This document shows positions 7,009 to 13,315 of a stretch of DNA of 21,276 nucleotides, piece after piece; the stretch's first letter is position 1, and every line of letters starts with the position of its first letter. The position numbers and the translations under genes were made by a program. The stretch is from CF-162 sp040882565 (GTDB taxonomy: Bacteria; Chloroflexota; Dehalococcoidia; SM23-28-2; RBG-16-64-32), in assembly GCA_040882565.1 (NCBI GenBank), contig JBBEAZ010000027.1, positions 1 through 21,276 on the forward strand. Direction: 5' to 3'. The notes beneath the pieces were generated by a model that was given only the letters and a program-made list of their open reading frames with translations, was not told the origin of the DNA and did no database searches.

Positions 7009-8316
7009 TTACTTGGCGCCGTCGAGGGCTGCTTGAGTGTACGGCAGAAGCGTCTTGACGACGTCGACGCGGGAGTCGAGGTGCTTGCCGAGGCCGCTGA
7101 GGAGGCCGACAACGCGCATGATTAAAAGCATTTCGCGCGGGATCTCGGTGATTGGGTTGGCGCGGACGACCTTCGCCATGCGGTCGTTGGCGGCGGAGAC
7201 GAGGTCGGCGTCGGCGTAGCCGGTGCCGGGGCGGGAGGTCTCCATGAAGGCGCGGCTGAGCTCGATATAGACGGTGGGGTCGTCCTGGTTCTTGACGTTG
7301 ATGCCGAGCGCCTTGTAGGCCTCGATCATCTCGGGGATGTCCCAGCGCAGCATGGCGTTGACCATGCGGGCGTAGGCGAGGCGGAACTTGTCGTCGTACT
7401 GGCGGCAGAGGCCGAAGTCGAGCATCACGAGGGTCGGGCCGGGCTGGATGAGGAGGTTGCCGGGGTGCGGGTCGGCGTGGAACATGCCGTGCAGGTAGAG
7501 CTGCTCGCAGTAGACGTCGGTGACGAGCTGGGCGACGTCGTGGGTGTCGATGCCTTCGGCGCGGAGGGCGTCGACGTCGGTGATCTTGATGCCTTCCATG
7601 AACTCCATGGTGAGGACGCGGCGGGTGGTGTACTCCCAGTAGATTTTGGGGACGACGATGCCCGCGCGGCCCTCAAAGTTGCGAGCGATCATCTCGGCGT
7701 TGTGGCCTTCGTTGATGAAGTCCAGCTCGAGGGGGGCGTTGTGCATCAGCTCTTCGATGATTGGCGTGAAGTCGAGATTGCGTTCGAACTTCGCGAGGAT
7801 CTTAAGGAGGATGCGGACGTTGCGGAGGTCGTTGTCGACGATGTCCTCGATGCCGGGGTACTGGACCTTGACGGCGACGATGCGCCCATCCTTGAGGCGC
7901 GCGCGATGGACCTGGGCGAGCGAGGCGGAGGCGATCGGCTGCTCTTCGAAGTCGTCGAAGATGTCGTCGAGGGGGCGTTCGAGTTCGGTCTCGATGGCGG
8001 CGCGGATGGTCTGGAAGGAGCGCGGCGGGACGGCGTCCTGGAGGCGCGAGAGGACATGGATGTACTCGTCGGGGATGAGGTCGGGGCGGGAACCGATGAT
8101 CTGGCCGAGTTTGATGAGGAGGCCCTGGCGGCTGACGGCGACGTGGTAGAAGTTCTCGGCGGAGCGCTGATGGTGGCGGGAGCGCTTGCGCTCGGCTTTG
8201 GGGTGGGTGAGGCCAAAGCGCTTCTCGCGGAGGGTGATGACCTTGTAGCCGAGATAGACCCTGGCGGCGAGGCTGCCGACGGTGACGAAGCGGTCGATTC
8301 GGCCGGTGAGGTTCAT
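7009..8316 (-). CDS. ABC1/UbiB-family atypical kinase-like protein
   Basis: A 435-residue member of the ABC1/ADCK/UbiB family, linked in other organisms to isoprenoid-quinone synthesis or lipid metabolism through an atypical kinase/ATPase fold. Visible hallmarks are the KxGQ region (LLIKLGQIIGSRPDLIPDEY, then LQDAVPP), ASLAQVHRARLKDG followed by AVKVQYPG, FHADPHPGNLLI (catalytic loop) and VMLDFGLCRQ (DFG motif). The ATG at 8316 begins MNLTGRIDRFVTVGSLA and is preferred to an upstream TTG at 8505, whose added 63 residues look non-coding. No strong Shine-Dalgarno precedes 8316, so the start is less certain than the product. It is transcribed in the same direction as the acyl-CoA dehydrogenase downstream, with an apparent terminator between them. 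Confidence 0.92.
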   Translation of the reverse strand: MNLTGRIDRFVTVGSLAARVYLGYKVITLREKRFGLTHPKAERKRSRHHQRSAENFYHVAVSRQGLLIKLGQIIGSRPDLIPDEYIHVLSRLQDAVPPRSFQTIRAAIETELERPLDDIFDDFEEQPIASASLAQVHRARLKDGRIVAVKVQYPGIEDIVDNDLRNVRILLKILAKFERNLDFTPIIEELMHNAPLELDFINEGHNAEMIARNFEGRAGIVVPKIYWEYTTRRVLTMEFMEGIKITDVDALRAEGIDTHDVAQLVTDVYCEQLYLHGMFHADPHPGNLLIQPGPTLVMLDFGLCRQYDDKFRLAYARMVNAMLRWDIPEMIEAYKALGINVKNQDDPTVYIELSRAFMETSRPGTGYADADLVSAANDRMAKVVRANPITEIPREMLLIMRVVGLLSGLGKHLDSRVDVVKTLLPYTQAALDGAK

Positions 8317-8629
8317 ACGATCATTATCGTCGAGCGGGCGATTAGATACGAATTTGGAGGCCGGAATGATTGTTGTCGGGAGTTGTGCCTGATGTTTGAT
8401 TGACGGTCGCGTTTTTTTCGTTTTTCCGTATCTGGATGGGCCGCACTCAAGGCTGGCCGCGTTGATTGAGCGACGCACAAAGCCGTTGCGCGTGGGTTCA
8501 ATCAAAGCGCTGCGCTCCGGGCGAGCGGAGACGGCTGCTGGGGGTGAGGCATGGGGATAGCATAGCGGGTTGTGGCGCGAAATCTAAGGGGGAAATGGCA
8601 CTGCGGGTTGGCAACTTGATTCTGAGTTA
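8317..8629. repeat. Intergenic region with three copies of an 8-mer in direct and inverted orientation
   Basis: No gene is supported here. TTGATTGA occurs at 8396-8403 and 8462-8469, and its reverse complement TCAATCAA at 8498-8505, making a perfect 8-bp inverted repeat around a 28-nt gap. T-rich runs lie at 8410-8427. These could be regulator sites for the - strand ABC1 gene, or a hairpin; no function can be assigned. Confidence 0.4.
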
Positions 8630-8696
8630 CCGCCCAATGGCCCGCCCGGCACGTGCCGTTCGGCTCTGACACCGAACCATCGCGCAGCGCTATCTT
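8630..8696 (+). promoter_or_regulatory. Tandem DosR-like boxes and -10 of the flavodoxin operon
   Basis: The distal box CCGCC-CAAT-GGCCC (8630-8643) and proximal box GTGCC-GTTC-GGCTC (8653-8666) start 23 bp apart. A -10 hexamer TATCTT (8691-8696) follows after 24 bp. No -35 hexamer is visible, as expected if an activator bound at the proximal box replaces it. The layout recurs at 9396, 10378 and 12746. The distal left arm here is degenerate. Confidence 0.6.
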
Positions 8697-8724
8697 CGGT
8701 GGGAATGAAGAGGAGGAGCAAGCG

Positions 8725-9231
8725 ATGATGGTTCTCATAGTTGTAGCGAGCCGGCATGGTGCCACGGGCGATATCGCCGACGCACTCGCCGTCGAGTTGC
8801 GCAGACACGATTTCGTGGTCGATGTTTGGGGCGCGAGGGACATGCCGGCGGTGCAGGGATACGACGCCGTGATACTCGGAAGCGCAGTTTACATGGGCAA
8901 TTGGCTGCCAGACGCCCGACGTTTCTGGGAAGCCGAGCGCGCTGCTCTAACGACCGTCCCACTGTGGCTGTTCAGCAGCGGACCGCTTGGCGACGACGAC
9001 CCGAAGCCGCACGGCGATCCCGATGGCATCACGGACATCCGGGAGGCGAGCGACGCGCGCGGCCACCGCGTGTTCGTTGGCAAACTCGACCGCAAGAACC
9101 TCGGGTTCGCCGAGCGGCTTGCCGCTAAGGTGGTGCATGCACCGGAAGGCGACTTCCGGGACTGGGACGACATCCGCGAATGGGCCCGGGACATCGCGGC
9201 AGCGCTGCCGGCAGCGGTGGCCACAGGATAG
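8725..9231 (+). CDS. Flavodoxin-domain protein (HemG-like)
   Basis: A 168-residue flavodoxin-fold protein resembling the flavodoxin-like protoporphyrinogen oxidase HemG family and related uncharacterised electron carriers. The FMN phosphate loop is in VASRHGATGDIADALA (residues about 7-22). The second loop is around VILGSAVYMGNW, and the third around LFSSGPLGDDDPKP. The protein is soluble, with no signal peptide. The start at 8725 is set by AGGAGGA (8711-8717), 7 nt upstream; a second ATG follows at once at 8728. A 35-codon membrane-peptide gene begins 12 nt after the stop, so the two are probably cotranscribed from the tandem-box promoter at 8630-8696. A role in protoporphyrinogen oxidation is possible, but the genes around it suggest stress or redox function instead. 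Partner and substrate are unknown. Confidence 0.82.
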   Translation: MMVLIVVASRHGATGDIADALAVELRRHDFVVDVWGARDMPAVQGYDAVILGSAVYMGNWLPDARRFWEAERAALTTVPLWLFSSGPLGDDDPKPHGDPDGITDIREASDARGHRVFVGKLDRKNLGFAERLAAKVVHAPEGDFRDWDDIREWARDIAAALPAAVATG

Positions 9232-9243
9232 GAGGCACAAGCA

Positions 9244-9351
9244 ATGCTTACACGTCACCAACCAGCGCTCCTCGTCACCATCGGGTTAATATTCGCTTTC
9301 CTCGCTGTCGCCATCGCGATGGAGCCCGGTATTGCCCACAGTGTGTTCTAG
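9244..9351 (+). CDS. Small single-TM membrane peptide (35 aa)
   Basis: A short frame of 35 residues beginning MLTRHQPALLVTIG and continuing with a hydrophobic helix (LIFAFLAVAIAM, about residues 8-26) and a short tail ending in SVF. A strong AGGAGG lies 8 nt before its ATG and directly overlaps the end of the flavodoxin gene, with 12 nt between the genes. The positively charged N-terminus suggests an N-in orientation. Small TM peptides next to redox proteins can act as assembly or docking subunits, but that is inference; I do not recognise the family. A strong hairpin follows at 9379-9403. Confidence 0.68.
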   Translation: MLTRHQPALLVTIGLIFAFLAVAIAMEPGIAHSVF

Positions 9352-9378
9352 CGTCCCGTCCACGGATCGCTCGAGCAA

Positions 9379-9403
9379 AACGGCCCCTCCACAAGGGGCC
9401 GTT
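9379..9403. terminator. Strong hairpin closing the flavodoxin operon
   Basis: Perfect 10-bp arms AACGGCCCCT (9379-9388) and AGGGGCCGTT (9394-9403) surround a 5-nt loop. The + strand tail is not T-rich, while the - strand tail starts TTTT. The right arm overlaps the distal regulator box of the next promoter, so termination and regulation share bases. Confidence 0.6.
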
Positions 9404-9462
9404 CGTCATATCAAACGAGGGCCATTCGCGCCATGAGGCGTTCCCCGCAGGCCGCCTATTCT
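9396..9462 (+). promoter_or_regulatory. Tandem DosR-like boxes and -10 of the two-TM protein gene
   Basis: GGGCC-GTTC-GTCAT (9396-9409) and GGGCC-ATTC-GCGCC (9419-9432) start 23 bp apart. TATTCT (9457-9462) follows after 24 bp. The predicted transcript starts near 9469, leaving about 40 nt before the ATG at 9508. The left arms are perfect copies of GGGCC in both boxes. Confidence 0.65.
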
Positions 9463-9507
9463 GAGATCAGAAACAAAACAAGCCTCGCGCAAGAAAAGGA
9501 GAGAGAA

Positions 9508-10266
9508 ATGACAAAGTACTTTAGGGCAGCAAGGCACTGGGTGTGGATCGCCCCGATCGTGCTGGGTGTCGCTTTCATCGCAGGCGGCGTCTTCATGATC
9601 ATGGAGGGTCGTTCCGCCCACGACGACGTCCGCGATTCGGTTGTCCAGGAGGGCATCATCGTTTCCGAGGATGCGCCGGCGTTCGGCGGCGAGCAAGTCG
9701 ACTCCCCGGCGAAGGCAGATGCGCAGGCCGAGGCGATCCTGCACCACACGCTGGCGGCGACGGGTGGGTACCTCTACGCGGAGATCGGGCGGTTCTCACT
9801 GCCTGAGGGTAATTACATGCTTCCCAATGGCACGTACGCGGCACCAGACGGTGGCGTTACCACCGACGTGGCGCTGGCAGCCACCGACGACGATGGGAAC
9901 CCGATCATCACGACCACTGACGAGACGCTGGCGGCCAAGAACGCGAGCGACCAGCCGGTTGTCGGGTGGACCAACAACTCCGAGCTGGCGGCGAAGGATG
10001 CCAACGGCGCTCCGGTCCAAAATGCCCTGCGCAACACTGCAAAGGACTCGGCGTTCCTGCGGACGAGCCTTGGCGTGGCGACGATGGGCTTCAAGGTGGC
10101 CGACCTGGTGGTTGGTCTCGGGCTGTTCCTCGCCGTCCTGGGCGCGATGAACGTCTTCATCATCTCGCCGGTTACTTACTGGGCCACGGTCGTGGCGGAC
10201 GAGCACGAGCGGACCCGTAAGACCGCGGCCGCCGAGGAGAGGGTGCGCGGCCCGCAGACCACGTGA
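9508..10266 (+). CDS. Two-TM membrane protein with large extracytoplasmic domain
   Basis: Not a family I can name. The 252-residue protein has a TM helix near residues 10-33 (WVWIAPIVLGVAFIAGGVFM), about 170 polar residues, and a second TM helix near 200-230 (VVGLGLFLAVLGAMNVFII), followed by a charged cytoplasmic tail (DEHERTRKTAAAEERVRG). Both termini are probably cytoplasmic and the central domain outside. That domain carries three imperfect repeats, ALAATDDDGNPI, TLAAKNASDQPV and ELAAKDANGAPV. The ATG at 9508 is preferred over an earlier in-frame ATG (9433) because AAGGAGAG lies about 6 nt before it and because 9433 falls upstream of the predicted transcription start. It is expressed from its own tandem-box promoter within the DevS/DevR island. 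It could sense or buffer an envelope or redox signal, but nothing in the sequence proves this. Confidence 0.8.
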   Translation: MTKYFRAARHWVWIAPIVLGVAFIAGGVFMIMEGRSAHDDVRDSVVQEGIIVSEDAPAFGGEQVDSPAKADAQAEAILHHTLAATGGYLYAEIGRFSLPEGNYMLPNGTYAAPDGGVTTDVALAATDDDGNPIITTTDETLAAKNASDQPVVGWTNNSELAAKDANGAPVQNALRNTAKDSAFLRTSLGVATMGFKVADLVVGLGLFLAVLGAMNVFIISPVTYWATVVADEHERTRKTAAAEERVRGPQTT

Positions 10267-10285
10267 ACACCGGTCTCTCCTTCCG

Positions 10286-10327
10286 GAAGCGGGGAGGCAA
10301 TGAGCGCGAGGCTCGCCTCCCCGCTTC
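10286..10327 (+). terminator. Long GC-rich hairpin after the two-TM protein gene
   Basis: Perfect 13-bp arms GAAGCGGGGAGGC (10286-10298) and GCCTCCCCGCTTC (10315-10327) lie 20 nt after the stop. The loop holds a smaller GAGC/GCTC stem. There is no U tract, so this may act as an mRNA 3'-end stabiliser rather than a pure intrinsic terminator. Confidence 0.6.
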
Positions 10328-10339
10328 GCATTCTGAACC

Positions 10340-10365
10340 AGACCCATCGCGGATGCGGTGGGTCT
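10340..10365. other. Second hairpin, 11-bp stem with GGAT loop
   Basis: AGACCCATCGC (10340-10350) pairs with GCGGTGGGTCT (10355-10365) through 11 pairs including one U-G wobble, closed by GGAT. It stands 12 nt before the next tandem-box promoter and could insulate that promoter from upstream transcription. No U tract follows. Confidence 0.45.
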
Positions 10366-10377
10366 GCTGTCATTGAC

Positions 10378-10443
10378 GGTATCAGCGGCCCCCTGAATGC
10401 GGGCCGTTCGGCACTCGGAATGGCGGCACCTGTGGCTTATCGT
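10378..10443 (+). promoter_or_regulatory. Tandem DosR-like boxes and -10 of the five-Cys protein gene
   Basis: GGTAT-CAGC-GGCCC (10378-10391, only the right arm good) and GGGCC-GTTC-GGCAC (10401-10414) start 23 bp apart. TATCGT (10438-10443) follows after 23 bp. The predicted start near 10450 places GGAGG (10451-10455) at the very 5' end of the message, supporting the ATG at 10464. Confidence 0.6.
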
Positions 10444-10463
10444 CGGCCATGGAGGTGAAGGAC

Positions 10464-10886
10464 ATGAACGTCAAGAACATTCTTGAAACCGGCACGCAAC
10501 AAGCGTTGAAGGAGATGCTCAGCGACGCCGACCTCGCGCCGGCCGTCGCCAAACGGGTCCGCGCGCTGCTGCGCGACCTGGCCCGGGAAGACATGGCAAT
10601 GGCGATGCTCGATCTGGCTCAGTTGTCGCGAGCCGTGATGGCGAGCCAAACGCCAGCACCCGGTGGCGAATACCGGGCATCGGTCGCGATCTGCAGCGAA
10701 GCGGGCGAGCCGCTCGTCGGCATATGCGATGGTCCCGAGCCCGGTGGGGAATGCCCCTGGGCCGGCACAGACGGAAAGCTACCGTGCAACGGGTCGTGGC
10801 TATCGACGCAGGGTTGGCGGTTCAAGGTGGCGGAAGACGCGACCTACCTCTGCCCGCTGACTTCTCTGCTGGCACAGGCCAGCTAA
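10464..10886 (+). CDS. Uncharacterised 140-residue protein with five cysteines
   Basis: I do not recognise this family. The N-terminal half (residues about 1-65) is helical and charged (NVKNILETGTQQALKEML, KRVRALLRDLAREDMAMAML). The C-terminal half is compact and cysteine-containing: AICSEAG, GICDGP, GECPWAG, LPCNGSW and YLCPL. Five cysteines spaced this way could bind a metal or form disulfides, but no standard zinc-finger spacing is evident. There is no signal peptide or TM segment. ATG 10464 is preferred over 10449 because GGAGG lies 8 nt before it and 10449 coincides with the predicted transcription start. It is convergent with the response-regulator gene, with a gap of 19 nt, and has a tandem-box promoter. 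Confidence 0.78.
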   Translation: MNVKNILETGTQQALKEMLSDADLAPAVAKRVRALLRDLAREDMAMAMLDLAQLSRAVMASQTPAPGGEYRASVAICSEAGEPLVGICDGPEPGGECPWAGTDGKLPCNGSWLSTQGWRFKVAEDATYLCPLTSLLAQAS

Positions 10887-10905
10887 GAATTGGGCCAGGC
10901 AGCGA

Positions 10906-11562
10906 CTACTCGTCTGGGGCCTTTGAGCGGTGCTCGGCCATGAAGGCAGCCGCCTCCGAGCGCCGCCTCAGGTTCAGCTTGCTGAGAATGCTCGATACGT
11001 AGTTCTTGACCGTCTTGTCGCTGAGGAATACCACCTCGGCGATTTCTTTGTTTGTCTTCCCCTGAGCGATGTGCGACAGGATCTTTCGCTCTTGCTCCGA
11101 GAGGGCAGCCAGCTCGTCACCTTCTCCGCGCGCCAGGGCACGCATGCGTTCCAACACCTGCGCAGTCACTGCCGGGTCGAGCAACGAATCACCGGCTGCG
11201 ACGCGCTCGATTGCCTCCGCCAAGGTCTGCCCGCGTGTCTGCTTCAGGAGGTAACCGGAGGCACCGGCCATGATGGAGCCGTAGATCGCTTCGTCGTCGG
11301 CGTAGGAGGTCAGCATGATGACTTTCGTCTCAGGTCGCTCGCCACGGATCTCGCGTGTCGCTTCCACACCGTTACCGTCGGGCAGACGAATGTCCATGAC
11401 GATGACGTCCGGTTCGCACTGGTGCGCTACCGACACCGCTTCCGCTGCCGTGCCGGCCTCGCCGACTATCGTGAAACCGGGTCGCCGTTCCAGCAGAGTG
11501 CGGATCCCCATGCGCACAACCTCGTGGTCATCGACAAGCATGATCTTCACCGTGTCAGCCAA
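10906..11562 (-). CDS. NarL/DevR-type response regulator
   Basis: A DNA-binding response regulator of 218 residues. The receiver domain (residues about 5-125) has the acidic pair D11-D12 (MLVDDHEVV), the phospho-acceptor D57 (IVMDIRLPDGNG), a switch Thr in VIMLTSYADD and the conserved Lys in YLLKQTRGQ. The C-terminal LuxR-type HTH (LSEQERKILSHIAQGKTNKE, then LSDKTVKNYVSSILSKL) closely resembles the DevR/DosR recognition helix. TTG at 11562 is the preferred start: AAAGGA lies 8 nt upstream and it restores a full first beta strand; ATG 11541 would clip it. The start overlaps the end of the kinase gene, so the pair is one unit. I infer that it binds the GGGCC-N4-GGCCC boxes of the island. Confidence 0.9.
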   Translation of the reverse strand: MADTVKIMLVDDHEVVRMGIRTLLERRPGFTIVGEAGTAAEAVSVAHQCEPDVIVMDIRLPDGNGVEATREIRGERPETKVIMLTSYADDEAIYGSIMAGASGYLLKQTRGQTLAEAIERVAAGDSLLDPAVTAQVLERMRALARGEGDELAALSEQERKILSHIAQGKTNKEIAEVVFLSDKTVKNYVSSILSKLNLRRRSEAAAFMAEHRSKAPDE

Positions 11563-12721
11563 GGGACTCGTCCTTTCGGCGCACCGGCAGATCCACTCGC
11601 ACCCGTGTGCCACTGCCCGGGCTGCTATCGTACGTTAGATCCGCCCCTACACTGCGCGCTCGGTCCCGCATGTTGCGCAGTCCGTTGCGGACGCTTGCGA
11701 CACCTTCCGGCGGCACATCAAAGCCCACGCCATTGTCCTCCACTTCCAGTGTGACGCTCCGCACGGTAGAACCCAAGCGCATCGCAACACTGGTCGCTTT
11801 CGAGTGCTTACTCACATTGTTGAGGGCTTCCTGCGCAATGTGAAATAGAGCCATGGCCGGGTCCTCTCCACCCGCGCCCGCAAATGACTGCGAGACGTCC
11901 AGCGTGATCGTCACGAGCGTATTTACGCGGAACTGTTCGACGAGCTGGCGGAGGGCGCCCGGAAGGTCATCAATGTTTGACAGCTGCGGGCGCAAGTCGA
12001 GGATGTAGCTCCGAATGTCCTTGATCACCTTGTTGAGGTCGTCCATTGCCCGCTCCACGTCTAGTTTCAAGTCGTTAGCCGAATCCGGAAGCCGGTCGAA
12101 TACGTCCTCAAGATGCAAGACGACTGCGTAGATCGATTGGATGGCTCCATCGTGCAGATCCATGCCGATGCGGTCCCGCTCTTCTAGCCGTGCCAGGCTT
12201 TCAAGCTTCTCGTATAGTTGAGCGTTTGTAATGGCGACTGCCGCCTGGGTGGATAGCAGCCGCACCAAGTCCTCGTCGCGATCGTCGAAGCCGGTGGCCT
12301 CCTCCTTTTCCGTCAGATAGAGGTTGCCCAGGACGCGGCCGCGCGAGACGACAGATACGCCAAGCAGGGATTTCATCGGTGGGTGGTTCGGCGGAAATCC
12401 GACCGACCGCGGATCCTGCGAGAGATCGTCCATTCGCAACGTGGCACCGGCATTGAGAAGCACGGAGAGGAGTCCATGACCCACCGGGATGTCGCCGATC
12501 GCCGCGCGCTCTTCCTCGGTGATACCGCTGGTCACGAATCTTTGGATGCCCCCTTCGGCGCTGAGCACGCTCAAGGCGGCGTACTTTGCCCCGATCTGCC
12601 CACGAGCCACGTCTACGACCTTCTGGAGCACGGTGTCCAGCGTCAGTTCAGACGTGAGGCTGACGCTTGCTTCGACCAGTGCCCTGATCTCTTCGGCGGA
12701 GTATGTCGGTCCAGTAGTCAT
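11555..12721 (-). CDS. GAF-domain sensor histidine kinase (DevS-like)
   Basis: A cytoplasmic NarX/DevS-type kinase of 388 residues with no TM segment. An N-terminal helix leads into one GAF domain (about residues 20-168, with GHGLLSVLL and KSLLGVSVVSRGRVLGNLYL). Next come a HisKA_3 dimerisation helix with the phospho-acceptor H190 (ERDRIGMDLHDGAIQSIYAV) and the HATPase_c domain (QEALNNVSKHSKA N box, VEDNGVGFD G1 box, GLRNMRDRA, SPGSGTRVRVDLP). Mycobacterial DevS/DosT have two GAF domains; this has one. Whether it binds heme, a flavin or another ligand is not evident. Its promoter has a perfect TATAAT (12733-12738, - strand) just upstream of the ATG, next to a regulator box. It is followed by the overlapping response-regulator gene. 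Confidence 0.93.
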   Translation of the reverse strand: MTTGPTYSAEEIRALVEASVSLTSELTLDTVLQKVVDVARGQIGAKYAALSVLSAEGGIQRFVTSGITEEERAAIGDIPVGHGLLSVLLNAGATLRMDDLSQDPRSVGFPPNHPPMKSLLGVSVVSRGRVLGNLYLTEKEEATGFDDRDEDLVRLLSTQAAVAITNAQLYEKLESLARLEERDRIGMDLHDGAIQSIYAVVLHLEDVFDRLPDSANDLKLDVERAMDDLNKVIKDIRSYILDLRPQLSNIDDLPGALRQLVEQFRVNTLVTITLDVSQSFAGAGGEDPAMALFHIAQEALNNVSKHSKATSVAMRLGSTVRSVTLEVEDNGVGFDVPPEGVASVRNGLRNMRDRARSVGADLTYDSSPGSGTRVRVDLPVRRKDESLG

Positions 12722-12732
12722 TTCTTCGCCCG

Positions 12733-12811
12733 ATTATATGTGAACGGGCCATTCGGCCCGGCCATCACGGGACTTCTGCCTTATGCATCGCCAGTCCTAA
12801 CCCGATACCCT
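12733..12811. promoter_or_regulatory. Divergent control region with two DosR-like boxes
   Basis: The near-ideal box GGGCC-ATTC-GGCCC (12746-12759, arms extendable to 6 bp) and the partial box GGGAC-TTCT-GCCTT (12769-12782) start 23 bp apart. On the + strand TACCCT (12806-12811) follows after 23 bp, with the start predicted at about 12818, the ATG itself, so a leaderless message is possible. On the - strand a consensus TATAAT (12733-12738) serves the kinase gene. The good box lies 7 bp from that -10, a position better suited to repression of the kinase promoter. Confidence 0.65.
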
Positions 12812-12817
12812 GAATTC

Positions 12818-13246
12818 ATGGACAACGAACGGGCCTTAACGGTCATGGTCGTAGATCAGCACAAAGAGGTGTGCGCCGTGCTCGCACGGAGTCTGGAGCG
12901 CCTGCCCGGAATCGACGTGCTGGGCCACGCTACGAACCTGATGCTTGCGGCCGAGGTGGCGCACCGCCTTTCACCCGACGTAATCGTGGCAGACTTTGTC
13001 TGGGGTGAGGCGACGCGCGCAGACATTCTGCGCTGGTTCGGCCGCATGAGCCCGTATTCTCGACTCGTCGTCTACTCCTCGTATTTCAGAGACGGCGAGC
13101 GGGAATCATTCGAGGCAGCGGGCGCGACGCGCTGCTTGCTGAAGGGGATGAACGTCAAGGATCTTGGGGCTGAACTGCGCAAGGTTCACCAGGTTCCTCG
13201 CGACGTCGATGAGCGGCGCGGAAACCACAATAAGCAGGGCAAATGA
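12818..13246 (+). CDS. Stand-alone receiver-domain protein
   Basis: A 142-residue protein made of a single CheY-like receiver and no output domain. It keeps one of the two acidic pocket residues (D13 in VMVVDQHKEV; the second is Gln), the probable phospho-acceptor D59 (VIVADFVWGE), S87/S88 in the switch position (VVYSSYF) and K109 (CLLKGM). The C-terminal tail is charged (VPRDVDERRGNHNKQGK). The altered acidic pair may weaken Mg binding and phosphorylation. It is divergent from the kinase gene, suggesting it competes for, or buffers, phosphoryl flow from H190 of the kinase. ATG 12818 is preferred over a long upstream frame that would read through the regulatory region and antisense to the kinase. 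There is no Shine-Dalgarno, which agrees with a leaderless transcript. Confidence 0.8.
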   Translation: MDNERALTVMVVDQHKEVCAVLARSLERLPGIDVLGHATNLMLAAEVAHRLSPDVIVADFVWGEATRADILRWFGRMSPYSRLVVYSSYFRDGERESFEAAGATRCLLKGMNVKDLGAELRKVHQVPRDVDERRGNHNKQGK

Positions 13247-13315
13247 ACTTGCGGAGTTGAAGGGGGTGACTCAGCCAAACCGAAAAGCAAGCACACAACC
13301 AAAGGAGATCGCCAG

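Noticed and set aside
7465..8403. 312-codon frame on the + strand
   Set aside because: It is the antisense shadow of the ABC1/UbiB gene, which has full family motifs; the product is a low-complexity Val/Asp/Gly-rich string.
12383..12817. Upstream extension of the receiver-only protein
   Set aside because: It would read antisense through the kinase gene and across the promoter boxes; the receiver fold starts after ATG 12818.
13247..13315. Possible tandem-box promoter for the cupin gene
   Set aside because: Only a poor GGGTG-N4 half-match is present and no paired box or -10 at the expected distance, so cotranscription with the receiver gene is preferred.
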